A DNA stretch of 64,000 nucleotides from JARRKU01 sp963675565 (lineage in GTDB: Bacteria; Desulfobacterota; Desulfobacteria; Desulfobacterales; Desulfosarcinaceae), in the NCBI GenBank assembly GCA_963675565.2, contig CAXXYD010000002.1, positions 1,178,001 through 1,242,000 on the forward strand, written 5' to 3'. Positions 61,370 through 64,000 of the stretch are shown in pieces. Below the pieces are notes generated by a model. The model was not told where the DNA came from, searched no databases, and saw only the letters and a list, made by a program, of their open reading frames with translations. The position numbers and the translations under genes are program-made. Every line of letters starts with the position of its first letter. Positions within the stretch are counted from its first letter, which is position 1.

Positions 61370-64000
61370 ATGGAGAAATTCTTCGGCAGAAAAAACGACT
61401 TGGGTAAGCTCAGGCAATCGTTTGAACAGGTTCAAAAAGGGGGTTCGGGGGCGGTCCTCATTTGAGGCCAGGCGGGATCGGGAAAGACCGCCCTGGTCAA
61501 CCGGTTCGGGGTCGACGCCGAAACAGCCGGGGCTCTTTTTTTTCATGGCAAGGGGGACGCGCTTTTTCATAACACGCCTTTCGCGACCGTAACCAAGGCC
61601 ATGAACCTGCTGGTCAAAAAAGCAATTGCGGAAAACCCCGACGGCAGGGAGAGGTTGAAAAACAAGATCCGCCAAAACCTTGAGAAGGACCTTGGCCCTT
61701 TGTTGAACCTTGTACCCGCCCTTGGCTATCTTTTTGAAGATGTACCGGTTCCCGGGATTCAGCATGATATACCGGATGACACGTCTACCAACCTTCGACT
61801 GCTGTCTCTGCTGGAGTCCTTTGTTTTCCCGCGCAGGCCCCTGATCCTTTTTCTGGACGACGTCCAGTGGATGGACGCTGCCTCACACGGCTTTCTCCGA
61901 TACCTGGTGACCAATGGCCTTCCCCAGGGTCTCCTGCTGGTCATGGCCTTTCGCAGCGAAGCGCCGGAACAGAACGCCAGCCTGGATCGGACCGCCGCCC
62001 TGTATCAGAAACAGGAAACCAGCCTCTGCCTGTCGCTTTCCGGGCTGACCAAACGGGATACCCGGGGGCTTTTAAAGGCGCGGTTTGAAACCGGCCACGA
62101 CCTGACCCCTTTGGCGGATATCTGTCACCAGAAGACCGCCGGCAATCCTTTCCATTTGACCCAAATGCTGGATGAACTGCTGGAAAAGGGCGTGATTTCA
62201 AGAAATAACGGGGACTGGAGTTACGACATCGCATATATCTCGGGTATGGGTTTTACGAATAATGTGGCTGACCTGATCATCAAGCGGATCAAGACACTGG
62301 AACCGGACAGCCTGATCCTGCTAAAGCAGGCCGCCTGCATTCATAGCGACATAACCGTTCCCCTTTTGAAGGCAACTTCAGGGTTTGCCCGGAATAAAAT
62401 AGATGCCTTGTTGTGGAAACCGATCCAATTGGGCTTTTTGCATAACACACAGGATGGATTGATCTTCGCCCACGACAGGATACTGGAATCCTTCGAGGCC
62501 ATGCTGGGCGATAGTGAAGCCCTACTGATCCACCAGCGGCTGGTCCATTTTTTCCTGGCGGATGAGCGCCGGGCCGATCTGGAAAAAAACATCTTTAAGG
62601 TGTGCTATCATTATGGTTTCTATTCACACACCATTACAGACCCGACGGTCCGAAAAAAGATGGCCGGAATCTATTTCCAGGCGGGTGAGCAGGCCCGAAG
62701 CCAATCCGCCTATGCGCTGGCCCTGGCATACTTTCATCAGGGCAAAGCCTGCTTTCCGGGGGATATCTGGGCGGATGACCATGGGTTGGCCATCCGGTTC
62801 TGTCGGCAGCTTGCCGAGTGCGCCTATCTGGCGGGTGATTTCAGCACGGCAGACCGGATCTTTGTGGAGGCGGAATCCCGCACAAACTCCTTTTCCGACA
62901 GGCTGGAGATCGAGATGGTGAAGATCCTCTCCTATCAGGCCCAGGAAAAAGAGGAGATGGCGCTGGATGCCGGGCTTACGATTTTGGGGCACTTGGACGT
63001 AAGGATACCCAAATATCCCTCCAGCCTGACGGTCCTGTGGGCGATCTTGAAAACCTGGGCCCGGTTTATTTTGTGCCGAAAGGAAACCATTAAGCGAAAG
63101 CGGATGGCCCCCGGCACGGACGCTTACAAGGCGGTTCAATCGTTGAATGCCCTGGGAGGGATTGCCTATGTCTCGTCCTCTAAAAAACTTCTACCGCTGG
63201 TCACAACCACCGCACTGAATCTGAGCCTTAAACACGGCAACATGGAGGAGTCTCCGGCTTGCTATATTGTCTTTGGCCAGATTCTGAATGTCATGACCGA
63301 CACGGTCAAATGGGGGCGCAGGCTAAGTAAGCTTGCCCGGGAGATCAGCCTCAATATCAATGATGACCGGTACAAGACCAAAGCAATAACCCAGATCAAC
63401 CTTTTTATGGATCCCTGGGACAAACCGCTGCAGGAAAATATTCAGATAATGGAAAGCACCGAGCGGTTCTGTCTGCGTATGGAAGATCATCAATATTATA
63501 GCTACAATGTCCTGTATGGAATGCACCGCATGATCATCGGCTATACACCGTTCAATATGGTCAGACAGAAAATTGACCAAAAAAAGAGGGTGATCGAACG
63601 CCTCAACAACCAGTTTGTGATGTCCATGCTGAACTTCATGGAACAGGCGATTGACAACCTAGCGCAGGGGGTGTCAAATCCCTGGATCATCAGGGGGGAC
63701 TATTTTGATGAAACCGATCCGGATACTCAAACGGTCAACTTTTCAGAGGAGATCTTTTATCTGTACAGATTCTTCATCGCCTTTTACAGCGGCAGATTGG
63801 ACATTGCCGGTGATATCCAGCAAACCATTATGGATAGCGTTGAAGTGCAGAAAGGCGTTACTTTAACCATCTATTTTCTCTTTTTATGCGCACTGACCGA
63901 CATCAACCTGAACAGGGATCCCAAAAGGATTAAAGGCCATCTGAAAAGACTGAAGAAATATGCTTCCTATAATGGCGCGATCTATGAAAGCAAGTACCGC
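61370..64000 (+). CDS. AAA ATPase/helical-repeat signalling protein, in-frame TGA, 3' truncated
   Basis: The frame is open from ATG 61370 to the window end except for one TGA at 61463-61465 (codon 32). Residues 1-31 (MEKFFGRKNDLGKLRQSFEQ...) are the normal start of an AAA_16-type ATPase domain; the TGA falls immediately before the P-loop GQAGSGKT (33-40). Walker B is LILFLDDVQWMD (D163-D164), followed by a sensor region (LLVMAFRSE). From about residue 310 on, the protein is a long helical region with TPR-like pieces (QSAYALALAYFHQGKACF). This is the layout of the ATPase/TPR part of PknK-like multidomain signalling proteins, whose kinase or GAF domains lie further on; here the amino-terminal Ser/Thr kinase is absent. 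The TGA may be a nonsense mutation (pseudogene), a sequence error or recoding. No ribosome binding site is clear. Confidence 0.8.

Noticed and set aside
1..64000. CRISPR arrays, insertion sequences and prophage genes
   Set aside because: No regularly spaced repeats, transposase, integrase or phage structural gene was seen; the only repeated structures are the hairpin elements.

Overview
The window (about 55% GC by eye, uniformly bacterial) most likely comes from a mesophilic Desulfobacterota (former Deltaproteobacteria) chromosome. The clues are a NuoB-NuoC-NuoD triple fusion, a PocR-type sensor kinase, a PEP-CTERM surface protein behind a sigma-54 promoter, many two-component proteins and several long imperfect-to-perfect hairpin elements. 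This assignment is an inference from gene style; no rRNA or tRNA gene was found and no database search was possible.

Region by region. 1-1.4 kb: 3' end of a GAPDH gene and a 49-residue Cys-rich peptide gene. 1.4-16.3 kb: a complete 12-gene NADH:quinone oxidoreductase (complex I) operon, nuoA-BCD-E-F-G-H-I-J-K-L-M-N, with one perfect hairpin element just upstream and another inside it between nuoBCD and nuoE. 16.4-21.1 kb: rsmA (minus), a small putative DNA-binding protein and an M16C metallopeptidase. 21.1-25.9 kb, minus strand: an ECF sigma factor with its zinc anti-sigma factor, preceded by a 29-residue membrane peptide, and a glrK-qseG-glrR type two-component operon. 26.1-28.5 kb: a two-repeat protein of unknown function, a receiver protein, a DUF4124 protein and a CDF metal exporter. 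28.7-29.9 kb: a PEP-CTERM protein and a small membrane protein (minus). 30-33.6 kb: an ArsR regulator with a Cys-rich tail leading an ABC-2 exporter operon, then a SRPBCC protein and a MerR regulator. 34.3-38.7 kb: a three-gene signalling operon (PocR/PAS kinase, receiver, hybrid kinase) behind a second good sigma-54 promoter. 38.9-39.8 kb: an alpha/beta hydrolase. 40.3-47.1 kb: five consecutive genes for mostly exported proteins (VWA domain, DUF3592, DUF4412-like, an HERRH-containing putative metalloprotease, a Cys-rich protein). 47.8-51.1 kb: pstSCAB phosphate importer. 51.5-55.3 kb: a TauE/SafE exporter, a GlpP-like ABC permease, and a single protein joining an acyltransferase-3 domain to a GlpQ-like ABC permease. 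55.6-60.9 kb, minus strand: a diguanylate cyclase, a histidine phosphatase and a very acidic LamG lipoprotein. 61.4 kb to the end: a large AAA ATPase/helical-repeat gene that runs off the window and carries an in-frame TGA immediately before its P-loop.

The most unusual items are the acyltransferase-permease fusion, the in-frame TGA followed directly by a stable hairpin in the ATPase gene, and the five-gene exported-protein cluster with a candidate gluzincin peptidase. Several very small genes with good ribosome binding sites (49, 29 and 27 residues) are also proposed.
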